Under the pieces are notes generated by a model that saw nothing but the letters and a program-made list of their open reading frames with translations, was not told the DNA's origin and searched no databases. Position numbers and translations under genes: made by a program. From the NCBI GenBank assembly GCA_946902875.1, contig OX336341.1, positions 1,674,001-1,738,000 on the forward strand: 64,000 nt of DNA, read 5' to 3'. The stretch comes from Nematopogon swammerdamellus (lineage: Eukaryota > Arthropoda > Insecta > Lepidoptera > Adelidae). Of this stretch, positions 53,311 to 64,000 are shown one piece after another (position 1 is the first letter of the stretch; the number at the start of each line of letters is the position of its first letter).

Positions 53311-54439
53311 TTTCTATTACTTTGTTATTATGTGGAAATTGCAATCACGAAATTTGAAGTGAGAAGGTGGAATATTTTTGGCAACCCTACACAAGTTTGT
53401 AAATTTCGTGTTGATTAGGCCCATGAGGAGAGAACCATGGTCAAGAAAGATTGATTTATGGGTGCACGTGTTGTACTGTTTGTGTTTGATCATTAGTTTC
53501 GTTTGGCATAAGTGTACGAATGATTCTTATCTCTTTCCCACTAGTATAAAGTGTATGCAATGCAAGTAAGAGTTAGAACGAGACAGTAGACTAGAGCGCT
53601 ATTTTAGACTTGCTCTTCTAGTGGGGTGTGAATGAGAGAGAGAGAGATACAATTGATATACGAGACTAACAAAAGTTGAAGAATTCAACCACGTGGCGAT
53701 GCAGGTGTTCAATTTAGACAAAAAAAAAAATGGAGAAGCGCGTGGTTTAGCTCAGATTGCTAATACAAAGATGTTTGTCTGGTTTGTGTATTTTGGTAAA
53801 AGAGTGAATGAATATTGGTATATATATAATTGTCAGAGGCAATGAAATAGCAGTGCCGAGAAAGAAAAAAATTTTTTTTTTCATGTTTAGGTAAACGAAA
53901 TGAATAGTGAATGATGAGTAGGTAAATGCATGTTAGATTTTACTGTTAATTTTTTGGGTAATTTGTGTATTTTTAAATGTGTGCATAATAAACTGTGCGA
54001 GTATCATACCACAGTGGATGTTTGTATATGAAATGGTTTTATTTGATTGAGAATAAATCAATACATATTGATTTATTACTTCGTGACTTTATGTGTTGCT
54101 GTGCTATAAGACGACGGACTAGCCACCTCTCGTTTTGTCATGACTTACTCGAATGTTGTACAGACGGATGCGTTTTGTACTGTCGCGCGTAGTTACTGGA
54201 AAAAGTGTCGCAACTGTACTTGCGACGTGCTACACCTCAGGGGTGAGTAGCTGTGACAACGTGTCTTTCGTTTTGTTGAAGATAAAGATTACATGTTTAT
54301 CCAGTATGAATGTTTGTGTACGGTTTGACTGGATGGATTGTCAACGCACGTTGACTAGACCGTTTTGATCATTTTTGTGACGCAGGGACATACGCTCATT
54401 GGACGGATTGTTGCTATTTTAACATGATTCTAGTATACT

Positions 54440-54600
54440 AAGCGGAGACTCTGTTGAGTTGATGACCGAGCAGGGCGTAGCTCGCGCGCGCGTCCTGCGG
54501 GCGCGGAGACAGAGTTCGCAACACCATCACGCCGTTGGAGGTGCGGCGTGGTTGGCGAAGTAATTGAGGAATGGGAAGGCCATTAGCGATGTTAACAGTA
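54440..54600 (+). repeat. Relative of the GC-rich module at 47770-47880
   Basis: GCGCGCGTCCTGCGGGCGCG and CATCACGCCGTTGGAGGTGC correspond to GCGCGCGTCTTGCGGGCGCG and CATCACGCCGTTTGAGCGCG at 47786-47860, in the same order and orientation. Confidence 0.65.
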
Positions 54601-55195
54601 GTACGGTTCTTCTGTTGTGTCAAGTATCTCGTCGGGAAAACAATGCGCAGAAAATACAATTTATTTTGTCATGCACTAAGTCTTGAGATGTGTATGGGTT
54701 GAGTGATCGGCGTTGTGCCTCGGTTAATATAGTATTAAGCGGCATAGCATAGAATATTACAAGTTGTAGGATGCAGGTTGGTGCACAAAAAGCGAATGAG
54801 GAAATCGTTTTGCGGAGCCTACGCTGTCTGCTTGTATGTCTGCCTGTTCTACTAAAGTTGAAATTTGTTTCAGGGTAAATGTAGAGTTCTGTAGAATGGT
54901 TGTGTCTGTCCGTTCTACTAGAATTGACAGTTAATTCGGAAGGAATGAGGAGTTCTGTAATAAGCGTATGTAGATTTTGTTTCTGTCAGTACTCCTGGAG
55001 TGCAATTGAGGGTTTTATTGTTGTGCTGTGTCATTGTAAAGCATTGGGATGCTATGAGTTCGTTTTACGTCCGGTTCTATAGTGCCACTTAAACATTAAT
55101 AATATGAACATGCCGGCTACAGCGTCAGAAACTTGCAGTTTCATAAGAACAAATGAGAGGCCGGACGGTTACAATTTGGAATTGTCGCCAGGCGA

Positions 55196-55545
55196 GGCGA
55201 ATTTGTTGGGGCGCATCGGGAGATTTTTTTACTGATGAATTAAAAAAACTTTTATCAAGTAATATGTTAAGAAGAGAGTATAGTTTTACGATAATATATA
55301 GGAGTGATTGTGAGTGAGGCGGAACTTTGCGGATGACGAATCGCGCTTTGTAGGGAAAGAAAAAAAAAAAACGAACTTGCGATGTTTTGCTTCTTGCGAA
55401 TTTGTTGGGGCGCATCGGGAGATTTTTTTACTGAAGAATTAAAATTTTATCAAGTAATATGTTGTGAAGAGAGAGTAGTTTTATGCTAGTAGAAAGGGGT
55501 GACTGTGCGTGAGGCGAAACTCTGCGGATGGCGAGTGACGGACTG
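55196..55545 (+). repeat. Tandem duplication, ~199-bp period
   Basis: GCGAATTTGTTGGGGCGCAT at 55197 and again at 55396. Both are followed by GGGAGATTTTTTTACTGA, ATCAAGTAATATGTT and GTGAGGCG(G/A)AACT, with small indels. Confidence 0.9.
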
Positions 55546-55650
55546 GCCACTTCTCACCTTGGCACGGTTATACTGTTAGGTAGTGCGGGAAAAGGACCCT
55601 GTATCTTGTTGCAATGTGAAGGTTGACTTGCCTGGATGCAGCATGTTGGT
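55527..55650 (+). repeat. Altered element X fragment
   Basis: GACTGGCCACTTCTCACCTT, GGCACGG and GATGCAGCATG correspond to GATAGCCACCTCTCACCTTG (reverse of 20990) and CATGCAGC. Confidence 0.45.
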
Positions 55651-55909
55651 ATGTGTGGGAGATAGGTTTTATGGATGCCATGTCGGAGTGTTGGTTATCT
55701 GTGGAATTGAATATACGTTAGTGTGGTCAGCAGTATAACGCTGTTTATTTCACTGCTTGAGATGTGGGTTGGAATAAAATATATATATCAGTTTGTGATT
55801 GTATGTATTTGTCAAGCAGTAATGTATATAATTGGCTGTAGAGCAGAAGTTTGATATTAGATGTAACGTTTCAGCTAATTAGAACATTATAATTGTGCCA
55901 ATTAATATA

Positions 55910-55960
55910 GATAATGGAAGGGACTACAGTTTTACAACGATTCAGAAAGATGAAGTTAAA
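55910..55960 (-). repeat. SINE linker scrap
   Basis: GGAAGGGACTACAGTTTTAC compares with GAAAGGGACCTACAGTTTTAC at 8034. Confidence 0.4.
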
Positions 55961-56754
55961 AGTGTTTGTTGAAAATCAAGCAAGAAGGCTATTAAGCGCC
56001 TAGTCCGAGGCGACACGCAATAGAATTACTAGTTGATGGTTTGTTGCGGTGTGTTGTCGAAGGCGTATTTCACTATCAAACAGTGTAGATCCATTTTATC
56101 AACTTAGTTATGAATTGGAAATGTTGGATGGTATGTATTTGAGGAAGTATGTTTGAGCTAATGTAGGTATATGGATTCCGTGTTAACTGAAGTCATATAT
56201 TTTGTGTATGGGAACGAAGCATAAATATTTGTCTAGTTGTATGAGTTTGTTCATTTTATAAAAGCGAGTACATGGATATATTAGTATTTATGTATTCTTA
56301 CAACGTGATTGGGAGTTAGAAGATAAGATAGTCGTATCTTGTCTCACTAACATTATTGGGGAAATTGAATGGATGTGATGACGGTCTAATAGAAAACGTA
56401 TGCATTAACTTTTCTATGTAGAAATTCAATTCTGAAGATGTGTATTATTGGATTCCATTAATTATCTTATGTCAACGTATTGACTGGAAGTGGAGGTTTT
56501 CCTATATTAAGTATCCTGTCTGCGGATGTCGGAGCAAGACACTGTTGTCCAGAAAAAAATTTTTTGCCTGACGTACTCAGCCCATTGCCACTGGAGGTGG
56601 ACAGTAGATGTTGCCTGTTTTATGGGTCGGTTGTATGTGAGCTGTTTGCTTGTGAAAATTACGTGAATGAAGGGGTGGGTCTAAGAGTTGCCGGAAATAA
56701 TACATTGGTGCCACCATTTTGAATAGAGGATTGATGCGGCTGTATGGTTGATTC

Positions 56755-56845
56755 GAGTTTGGTTCAGTTCAGTGTGGCCAGCATTAACGGGGTAGGTAGG
56801 CATTCGTGTGAAACCTGTTCCGCCAAATTATTAGAGCAGATAGCT
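56755..56845 (+). repeat. Altered SINE body A fragment
   Basis: GCGGCTGTATGGTTGATTCG, GGTTCAGTTCAGTGTGGCCA correspond to ACGGCTATGTAAATAGTTTG, CGTCCAGTTCAGTGTAGCCG at 36511-36560. Confidence 0.5.
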
Positions 56846-58679
56846 TAGATATTATAAGTAGATTATTAATTTAATTTAAATACGATTTAGATTTTGAAAA
56901 GAATGAAGTGAGGTCGTATATTGGCCGGTCATTCATTATATTCACACAAGATGCAAAACCGTGGCGGCATTTCAGTTCTAGGCTTTCTGAGAATCAATAT
57001 GCGATTGGATAATCATTTAAATGTGGATGTTATAGAAAAGCTTTATAGAAAATCCATATTCCAAACTGATCTTCTTATGTGGAAATCTGTAAAATGATAA
57101 AACTAGTATGAAATGCCCGGATATTTAATTCCACATCTTATCTTGAAAATCATTTAAAAATGGATAATTCCATATAAATGGTAACGTTGCTGTGGTTGTG
57201 TATTAACTGACTCAGGGCGCCCGGTTCAAAAATATTTGAAGGAATATGGATCTTATCGCGAACAATAAGAACCATTGCTAGTGTTTGTTTTGCTTTCACA
57301 GCGTAAGGGGACCAGACTTGCGTACTAAAACAAATAAGTACCAACCTTACGGAGTGAATTTCGGAGTAAATCCGAAAAGGAGAAAAAAAAGGGGAAAGAA
57401 AATAAGTCGAATGGAGAAAGATTTGGTAGGGTACTCAAATACTCAAGAACCCGGGAAAATGGGAAAAAGAAGGAAAAAGGAAAAAAATTTAAAATTAGGA
57501 AATAAACATACCCACAGTTCACAATGTTCACATCATAGTGACATCTGAAAGGAAGTGGTTAAGAGGCAGGGAGGGAGTGAGGGGTTATGAAAAATGCTTA
57601 ATGATTTTGCAGAAGCAAATTATACTTATACAATACTAGTATTATGTTTGGAAGTGAGTTTTGCGAAACATGGAGTATTCTATTTACTTGCCATCTATTG
57701 GTGTATTAGTGAAGTTTTGACATTACAACGTAGAAAATTTTGTTGGGCATTGTTATACATAGTGAGATAGGTGTCGCTGGAACAAAATAATTATATTTAA
57801 AATTCAAATTAAACTTTTCCTCCCTTTTACAAAAGTAAACATCAGGGCCCCTGCCGTGCTGGTTTCGCTCGCACGACGAGTTCGGGTTGCGTTCGACTCG
57901 ATCGATCGCACGAAGCAAATTATTTTGGTACCGGCGTACGGGTGAGTGCGCATGCGAATGTTGTACAGGTGACGAAATTATCGAGCGAGTGTCGATCCAC
58001 CAATCTTGCCACTATTAAATTTTACTAAATGTATTATGCTACCTAGAATGCAAAGCGCTCATTTTGTCAGGTATCAAACGGTCAATATAGTATGTATACT
58101 ATTTGTCAGAATCTTTATGTTAATTAAAAGAGGGAAAAGAGTATTGACTAAATTGAAAACGCGTATAAATTGAACACCTCGATATTTAAGAGTAGCTATT
58201 TAGTATTGGTAAAAATTACATCGTGGTAACACACGTGATGTTGGTTGTCGGTCGGTCAGCCAGTTGTGTGAGTGATGATGACAATCATTTTGAATCTCTT
58301 CCCCTCAACCCTCCGCCTTTCCTCCAGCCATATTACCTAGCCACAAAAATACCCCGATAACGGTACTAACGAGGTGAGACCGCGGTGAAGTGCGGAGGAA
58401 AGCGCATTTATTCGAGGAGAGGAGGTGCCTAGCCTATAATGCCTATATAGAAATTCCGACGGGTAATACATAGCTGTAGATACCTAACTATCTAAAAATA
58501 AATAACTCCTGTATGTACCTATCTATTATTATCATACTTGGTTATACACTATAGCTCCACTACCGGTCACCTATAATTTAGTTACATAGGTAGGTACATA
58601 CTTAGATAGGCACTGTCAAATTGATATGAGTCGTGTACTTAGAACACAAGACTTTATTTAGCATTAACAACGGTACCGT

Positions 58680-59000
58680 GCATGTGAGCCGGTCGGTATT
58701 AATGATAGTGGCCCCGCTGCGTTTCTCCCCGTGCGTGTAGAGGAGGAGGCGGCTGGGGTGCGGGGAACATGGTGCCGTGCTGAGGGGCGGCGGGCTGGCC
58801 CCTGTCGCATTGTCGTGGTCCTTCCGCCGAGTCGTGCGGAGGGGTGGGTCTTCGTGCTTGCTTGCTGCTTGAAGTGGTTGGGTGTGTGTGGCGCGGCACC
58901 GGTTGCTCTGCTTGCCCCGGTTGTCGGGTTGATGGTCGGAATGTGGCGTGTGGTATGTGTGGTATGTGTGGTGTGTTGTGTGTGTGTGTGTGCCTAGGTA
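58680..59000 (+). repeat. Altered element X, near full length, ending in a TG-rich run
   Basis: GGCCCCGCTGCGTTTCTCCC, CCGCCGAGTCGTGCGGAG, CTTGCTGCTTGAAGTGG, CGGTTGCTCTGCTTGCCCCG, TTGTCGGGTTG. Compared with 26725-26970 most differences are A to G on the plus strand. The fragment is far more G-rich than any other copy. Confidence 0.6.
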
Positions 59001-59689
59001 CAGACTTTATTCTTATTTTATTTTAGTGATAGGTACATAAGTACCTACTTGTATTTTATCTATAATATTTGAGTGAATACTTAATGAATGAAGGAATGAA
59101 CAACTTGTAGATAGAATAATACATGTTTAAATACCTCTACACTAGATTCAAAGAAGGGAATCATTAATTTGGCATGTGATCAACCTTGAGACTTTCTAAA
59201 CTGTCGCAGGGGATGATCAAAATCAATCAAGTGTTTGAGTGAGCGTATACGTCAAGATGACTCGAAGTCCGAGTTCACATTTCGTGCAACTTTGCCAATG
59301 ACTGTCAAAATGTGGTGGAAAGACGTTCGAGTTCGAGTAGACCACGAGACCGTTTCGTGCACTCACTCACTTGTACATTTGACAGATACGACGGTGCCAT
59401 TTATACCTACTCGTTCACTTTGCTCGAGCTCGTCGATCGAGTGGAATTACCACGGTCGGGCTGCTGAGTGTATAGCCTATTAATTGATAATGTTAAAAGT
59501 ATGAGAGTTACATTAATCCGAATTAGTTTAAATTTATATTATTTATTTAAGGTTTACCATAACTAAAGATCTTGAACTTGCTCATTGATGAGTATTTTGA
59601 AAGGTAAAGTGACAGCGTAAAGTTTCGGCACGAATGTGTTTATATATTTTGTAGGGGGTCTTATATAAATACCTTGGTTCGTATTAGTC

Positions 59690-59750
59690 GGCAGCGGCCT
59701 GTGTCAGACTGCTGCTGGACGTGGGCATTTCCAGGGGTTTCCCACCTCGC
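59690..59750 (-). repeat. RTE 3' end scrap
   Basis: GCTGCTGGACGTGGGCATTT corresponds to ACTGCTGGACATAGGCCTC-type sequence at 5238 and 30545, again with A to G and C to T. Confidence 0.45.
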
Positions 59751-60400
59751 TCGGTGTTTCACTTTAATTTTATTCTGCTCTTGCCTACCTATGGGGTTAT
59801 AGGTGCACTTAACTGAAGGAGGAGCGTTCCATTTTATGCTTAGGCGTGGTCGACGATCGGGCGTCTGTCTGCTACAGAGTATCGGATAAACGACGAATGT
59901 GCTCGGACACTGCATATGATTGCGCAACATTTGTTGGAATGAAATTATGGATATTTATTTATATCTGTATGTGTAAGATTGTTTGGATAACTTTTGTTGT
60001 AATTGGGCGTTGCCAATGGACGAGCATACTAGAGAAGTAATGGGTATGCATTCTGAGTGAACGGTTCCGGACGAATGAATGTGTGAGGGGATGATCAGTG
60101 CCTGAAACTTTTGAAGTTCGTTACTTCCAGGAATTCATAACGGAAAGTGTGAATTGGTAAAAGTTTGAATCGAGGTTAAATGATAATTTCTCACAGAATA
60201 GTTTGTGAAGTGGAATTGTAAGGGGTATTACGGGGTTTGAGTGATTTAGGGGATTAGGCATTGGATGGGTACTTGCTGAAAAAAAAAAAAAACGGAGGTA
60301 GATTTTAAAAAAAAAAAAGAGGGAAATTTTAAGAGTTAGTTGTGCAATTAGACCGGTTAATTGCATCGGTTGCGGAGTCCGTGGTGTTGTCCGTAGCATA

Positions 60401-61488
60401 GTATGGATGTGGTGCCACGTTGGTGCTATTCTTTGGTCGATTATTAATTTTAAATTTTCCAAATTCCAATAGAACTTAGACTAGGTAAGCATTCGTTGCA
60501 TGATAAACTTGGGTTTAAGTCTGAAGAGGAGACTCAGATGCATGCTGTTATCCAAATTTACAGAATGAATTTCAGATGCGGATGTGTTTATTCTTGAAAG
60601 CAAATTCAAGAACCAGTTCAACAATTGAACGAGGAATATAATCACAAGTTGTGACAATTGAATAATAATATATGTTGCATGACGTTTTGAAATAAGTAAT
60701 ATTAAGTATATGTGAATATACGAATAATGGTTAGTATAAAATTGCGTTTTGGCACAAAATATTATAAAATCACTTTAATATGATAATTTAAAAGAATTAA
60801 ACCACCCCGCTACTGTAGCTTTATTGATTAACTTTAAGAAGTTAGACTGTTTGTTTGGGGATCGATATTGTCTCGGATTTGGAAAAAAAAAAAAATGAGA
60901 AGCATCGATTTCTAAGCAATGCTTGGCGTTCTTTGTCTATGCTATAAGTAGAATATTTGCTTGCAGCAAAGCGAAATAAGAGAAAGAGGAATTCCTGAAA
61001 ATAGGTCGTGATAATTAAGAAATGAAATCCTAGTAAAATAAAAAAAGAATAAATAATAATAATATTTCCAAAACGGAAAAAAAAAAATTTTTGCTATAAA
61101 ATTAAAGTAAAATTGTTAAAATTGATAAAATAAGTTACTAAACACTAACAAAACTTAATCAATTCATATAATACAAACAACATTTTAAGTTAATCACATT
61201 GAAAAAGAGAAAACAGGGATTCCCAAGTTTCTTTAAAGAAACTACATATAGGAAATTCTATTCAAAAAAATTCTAAGTTAAAATAAAGACAACACAAGCA
61301 TTATTCTACACTTAAAAATTTATAATGGCATAGACAAATAATATTATTATATGCTAAATTACTATTTTGTTCTGAAACCAAATAATTAGAAATTAATTAT
61401 AAATTAAAAAATTTGCAGATTTAAGAAGAATTCACACATATACAAGACATTATACAACATTCAGACATAAATTTACAAATAGTACTAC
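60401..61488. other. A-rich leader before gag; 5' LTR not resolved
   Basis: The base bias switches from G+T to A-rich on the plus strand between about 60.5 and 61.0 kb, which may mark the start of the gypsy-type element. An 18-bp palindrome AGTTTCTTTAAAGAAACT lies at 61226-61243. I could not identify LTR ends or a primer binding site; the 3' LTR lies outside the window. Confidence 0.4.
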
Positions 61489-62436
61489 ATGGACCACACA
61501 CATGGAACACGAGCAGCAAAGAAGGGCAAAGAAGGAGGTACACAAAATGCTACGGGAAGAGTGCATAAGCGATTCGGGAATGTACCACCTAACAGAAGAG
61601 CAAAGAGGAAAATTATGGGGCCTTCCATCGCTAAAATAATTAAGGATAGTATTACCCCGATAGCTAGGCGAATGGAAGAATTAGAGCGTTCTTCTAACAG
61701 CGAAAAGGAAAATGGTTTTCAACGTAAAGAACCAGAAACAGCATGGATGCAAAGACCATTAACGTTGACCTCACCACCTTTCAAGCCAAAATTTTCCGGG
61801 GAAGGGAAAATTCACCCGGTGGAATTTATAGAAGAACTGGACAGATACATAGCAAAGACGAACCCTGGACGTGGCGGAGAGTTAGACTTGATCGCGGACT
61901 GTCTCATAGGAGAAACGAAAAATTGGGCAAGGATTTACAAAGAAAGATGGGAGAATCTCGACGATTTCAAGAGGGATTTTCTTGAACAATATTGGGGAAA
62001 ACCAGTACAACAGAAATTGAAGAGAGGAATTTTACAAACAACATGGAATAATAAAACTGAGATGGCGACACATTTTATTGAGAACTTCGCAATGTACAAG
62101 AGGATGCAGGATGCAGGGGATGAAGAACATTGTGTACGAGAATTGATGTGCCAGTTTCCAGCAGATATCCAGCGGCTATGGATGACTGGTGGCGGATCTA
62201 CAGCACCTGAAGCAATCTCCTTTCTCAGGAGCATGGGAAGCATAGAAGAAAACAAGAGAATTCGTGAATCATCACAATTAATACCAAGACAAGATGTTAA
62301 GAAGAATGTACCTGCGAGAGGACTTCGAGTAAACAACATCTCTACCTGGGAATCAAAGTATGGTTGGCAGAAATCATCGAACAATAATCCAACGTATGAG
62401 CAACAGCGTGAAGAAAATGGACATGTGGGGAACTGA
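61489..62436 (+). CDS. gag: Gag of a Ty3/gypsy-type LTR retrotransposon
   Basis: A complete frame of 315 residues, ATG to TGA. Gag forms the particle in which the element's RNA is reverse transcribed. The first 60 residues are basic (RAKRKIMG), followed by a short helical, charged segment (residues about 55-80). Residues about 90-245 look like a capsid core: FKPKFSGEGKIHPVEFIEEL, then a NWARIYKERWENLDDFKRDF stretch and a conserved FLEQYW, the pattern seen in insect gypsy-type gags. I see no CCHC zinc knuckle; the C-terminus is polar (NNNPTYEQQ). The frame is undamaged, suggesting a young copy. It overlaps the open pol frame by 25 nt. The ATG chosen is the first in a long A-rich leader. Retroelement identity is firm because of pol; clade is not. 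Confidence 0.85.
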   Translation: MDHTHGTRAAKKGKEGGTQNATGRVHKRFGNVPPNRRAKRKIMGPSIAKIIKDSITPIARRMEELERSSNSEKENGFQRKEPETAWMQRPLTLTSPPFKPKFSGEGKIHPVEFIEELDRYIAKTNPGRGGELDLIADCLIGETKNWARIYKERWENLDDFKRDFLEQYWGKPVQQKLKRGILQTTWNNKTEMATHFIENFAMYKRMQDAGDEEHCVRELMCQFPADIQRLWMTGGGSTAPEAISFLRSMGSIEENKRIRESSQLIPRQDVKKNVPARGLRVNNISTWESKYGWQKSSNNNPTYEQQREENGHVGN

Positions 62437-64000
62437 ATAAAGTTACCAGTACGACCCGACTGGTGACGATACCTAAAAGGAACAAGAGGGTCAATGTTAA
62501 TTTACCACCAAAATTATTAATTAAAATGGGTTGGATGCCAGGAAGGGGTTTGGGTAAAAATGAGCAGGGTAGGAAAACCCCGATAACCTTGGTTGCACAA
62601 TGTAACTCTTTTGGATTAGGATACAAATCAAACAAAAGAAGGAAAGAAAATTGTAATAATTTAATCAACCAAATAACCAATTGTATAGTATTGTTAAGAG
62701 AAAAGGCAATATATAGGAAGAACTTTGATAACGAATTTATTTCAGAATTAAAGGTTACTTCTGTATTCGAAGACGAAGATTATGAAGAAGACAATGAAAC
62801 CAGCATATTACCGAAGTTACCGGAGGTACTAGCCAGAATAGACGGTCAATTAATAAATTGTTTGATTGACACAGGAAGTCAAGTAACTTGTATATCCAAA
62901 ACTAGCTATGACGAGTTGACAAAAGGCGGGAAAACTTATCCAATCTTACCAATTTCAGCATTACATATTATTGGAGCGACAGGACAAAAGTCACCGAGAG
63001 TGTGTAAAATGGTATTGTTACCCTTAAATATAATGGGGATAATAATAAACGTACCATGTTTGATAGTAGAGAAATTGGTGAGACCCATCATACTCGGATA
63101 CAACTTCTTGGAAGAAAATAATGCAACGATAATATGCAAGACACCAACAGCATTAGAGTTAAAAGGAACCGTAAATTTAAGAGTGCCATTACATGAGTCC
63201 AAAGTAAATAAGAAGGAAGAATATTTAAATAACAACATGACAATTAAAGAAAAGGATACTACAAGACAAGAAATTTTTGAATGTTTAGAAAACATAAAAA
63301 TTATTAGCACACGAGATAAACAAAATTTTAAGAATGTGCTTATAAAACATGAAAAACAATTCTCAGAGATTCCAGGCTGTACGCAAAAATATGTACATAA
63401 ATTAAAATTAATAGACGAAATACCTTTTGTGAAATATGCATACCCTGTACCACATGCTTATAGAGGAAAAGTAGCGGAAAAATTGGTTGAAATGGTGAAC
63501 CAAGGTATATTAATGAAAGCCGCTACTCCTTATTCCAGTCCGTTAACTTATACTATAAAAAAAGATCAAAGTGTAAGGATATTATTAGATGCAAGAACTC
63601 TAAACACCAAATTGGAAGGAGAGATAGAAAAACCACCATTGATATCTGAAATATTGCAAAAATTTCATGGGGTAAAGTACCTAAGTACAATAGATTTAAG
63701 CAATGCTTACTTTCAGATCCCGTTACACCCTGACAGTGTGAAATATACAGGATTTACATTCTTGAATAGATCATATGTATATCTGCGCTTACCACAAGGA
63801 TTAAAAACTTCAGTTTCAGCTTTTTCCCGTGCAATGTACTTAATATTAGGAGAAGACGTAACAGATTTCTGTGTAAATTATTTGGACGACATAATAATTT
63901 TTACAAAAAGCACCGTGGAAGAACATATTCACCACATAGACATAGTGCTGGATAAATTAGAAGAAGGCGGATTAACGTGTCGTTTAAAAAAGTGTCAATT
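62412..64000 (+). CDS. pol: Pol of a Ty3/gypsy-type LTR retrotransposon: G-patch, protease, RT (partial)
   Basis: Open in the -1 frame relative to gag from the stop at 62409-62411 to the window end (529 codons, no stop), so translation probably needs a -1 frameshift in the 25-nt overlap. I see no canonical slippery heptamer; GGGGAAC just before the gag stop is the nearest candidate. Domains in order: a G-patch at about 62514-62640 (MGWMPGRGLGKNEQG ... PI ... FGLGY); an aspartic protease with DTGS at 62868-62879 and ILGYNFL near 63090-63110; and a reverse transcriptase from about 63400 with PYSSPL, STIDLSNAYFQIPL, LPQGLKTSVSAFSRAM and the catalytic YLDD at 63879-63890. RNase H and integrase would lie beyond the window. 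No internal damage is visible. The G-patch is a putative RNA-binding module known from betaretroviral pol and from splicing factors. Confidence 0.9.

Larger units (their letters stand above)
51800..60400 (+). other. G+T-biased region with decayed repeats
   Basis: From about 52 kb to 60.4 kb the plus strand favours G and T. Hand counts of eight 60-base lines (53161, 53281, 54121, 54901, 54961, 56041, 56101, 56641) gave 34-44 G+T of 60. No intact gene or element was found. Poly-A/G-rich simple stretches occur at 53097-53111, 57370-57490 and 60280-60320. Recognisable relics are listed separately. Confidence 0.6.

Noticed and set aside
49662..61488. One giant 5' LTR plus leader of the gypsy-type element
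   Set aside because: Decayed SINE, RTE and element X relics between 52 and 60 kb would not be expected inside a young intact retrotransposon; kept only as an alternative for the 47.6-51.9-kb block.
60401..61488. Primer binding site for the gypsy-type element
   Set aside because: Words such as TTGGCGTTC (60924) do not match the 3' end of a tRNA I can name and are not preceded by a recognisable LTR end.

Overview
The window looks like repeat-dense, gene-poor insect DNA, most likely from a moth or butterfly (Lepidoptera). The evidence is several recurring non-LTR retrotransposon tails (RTE-, CR1- and jockey-like), SINEs with tRNA- and 5S-derived heads, and many small terminal-inverted-repeat elements. 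I see no bacterial features and no convincing single-copy host gene. Almost every long reading frame is a fragment of a mobile element or a chance frame. The density of nested relics would suit heterochromatin; a sex chromosome or piRNA locus is possible but not shown.

1-47.5 kb is a patchwork of dead or non-autonomous elements. (a) 5'-truncated LINE ends on both strands. (b) A modular SINE family in which one 3' body is joined to at least three different heads, one of them apparently a tRNA/5S rRNA/tRNA chimera. (c) MITEs with target-site duplications readable by eye: a back-to-back pair with TAA/TTA flanks (953-1235), a TA-flanked element (11098-11459), and four with 8-bp duplications (14142-14447, 14785-15198, 15576-15904, 30118-30405). 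(d) A tandem array of exactly ten 137-bp units (5968-7337), each a slice of RTE reverse-transcriptase coding sequence.

47.6-51.8 kb is different. It holds modular upstream repeats (period 118-120 bp, rich in GTGAC/GTCAC palindromes), then a TATA box, initiator and DPE-like element on the + strand. Next come three 50-bp repeats and three 320-355-bp direct repeats, and finally a cluster of RNA-like hairpins ending in AATAAA and a GT-rich stretch. It reads like a complete RNA polymerase II unit of about 2.1 kb with no long ORF, either a non-coding gene or an unusually large LTR.

52-60.4 kb has a G+T-biased + strand and contains decayed copies of repeats seen elsewhere in the window, changed mainly A to G and C to T. 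This fits long-term + strand transcription.

61.49-64 kb is the 5' coding part of a Ty3/gypsy-type LTR retrotransposon: gag, then pol in the -1 frame, running off the window. Pol opens with a G-patch domain, followed by an aspartic protease and a reverse transcriptase with YLDD.
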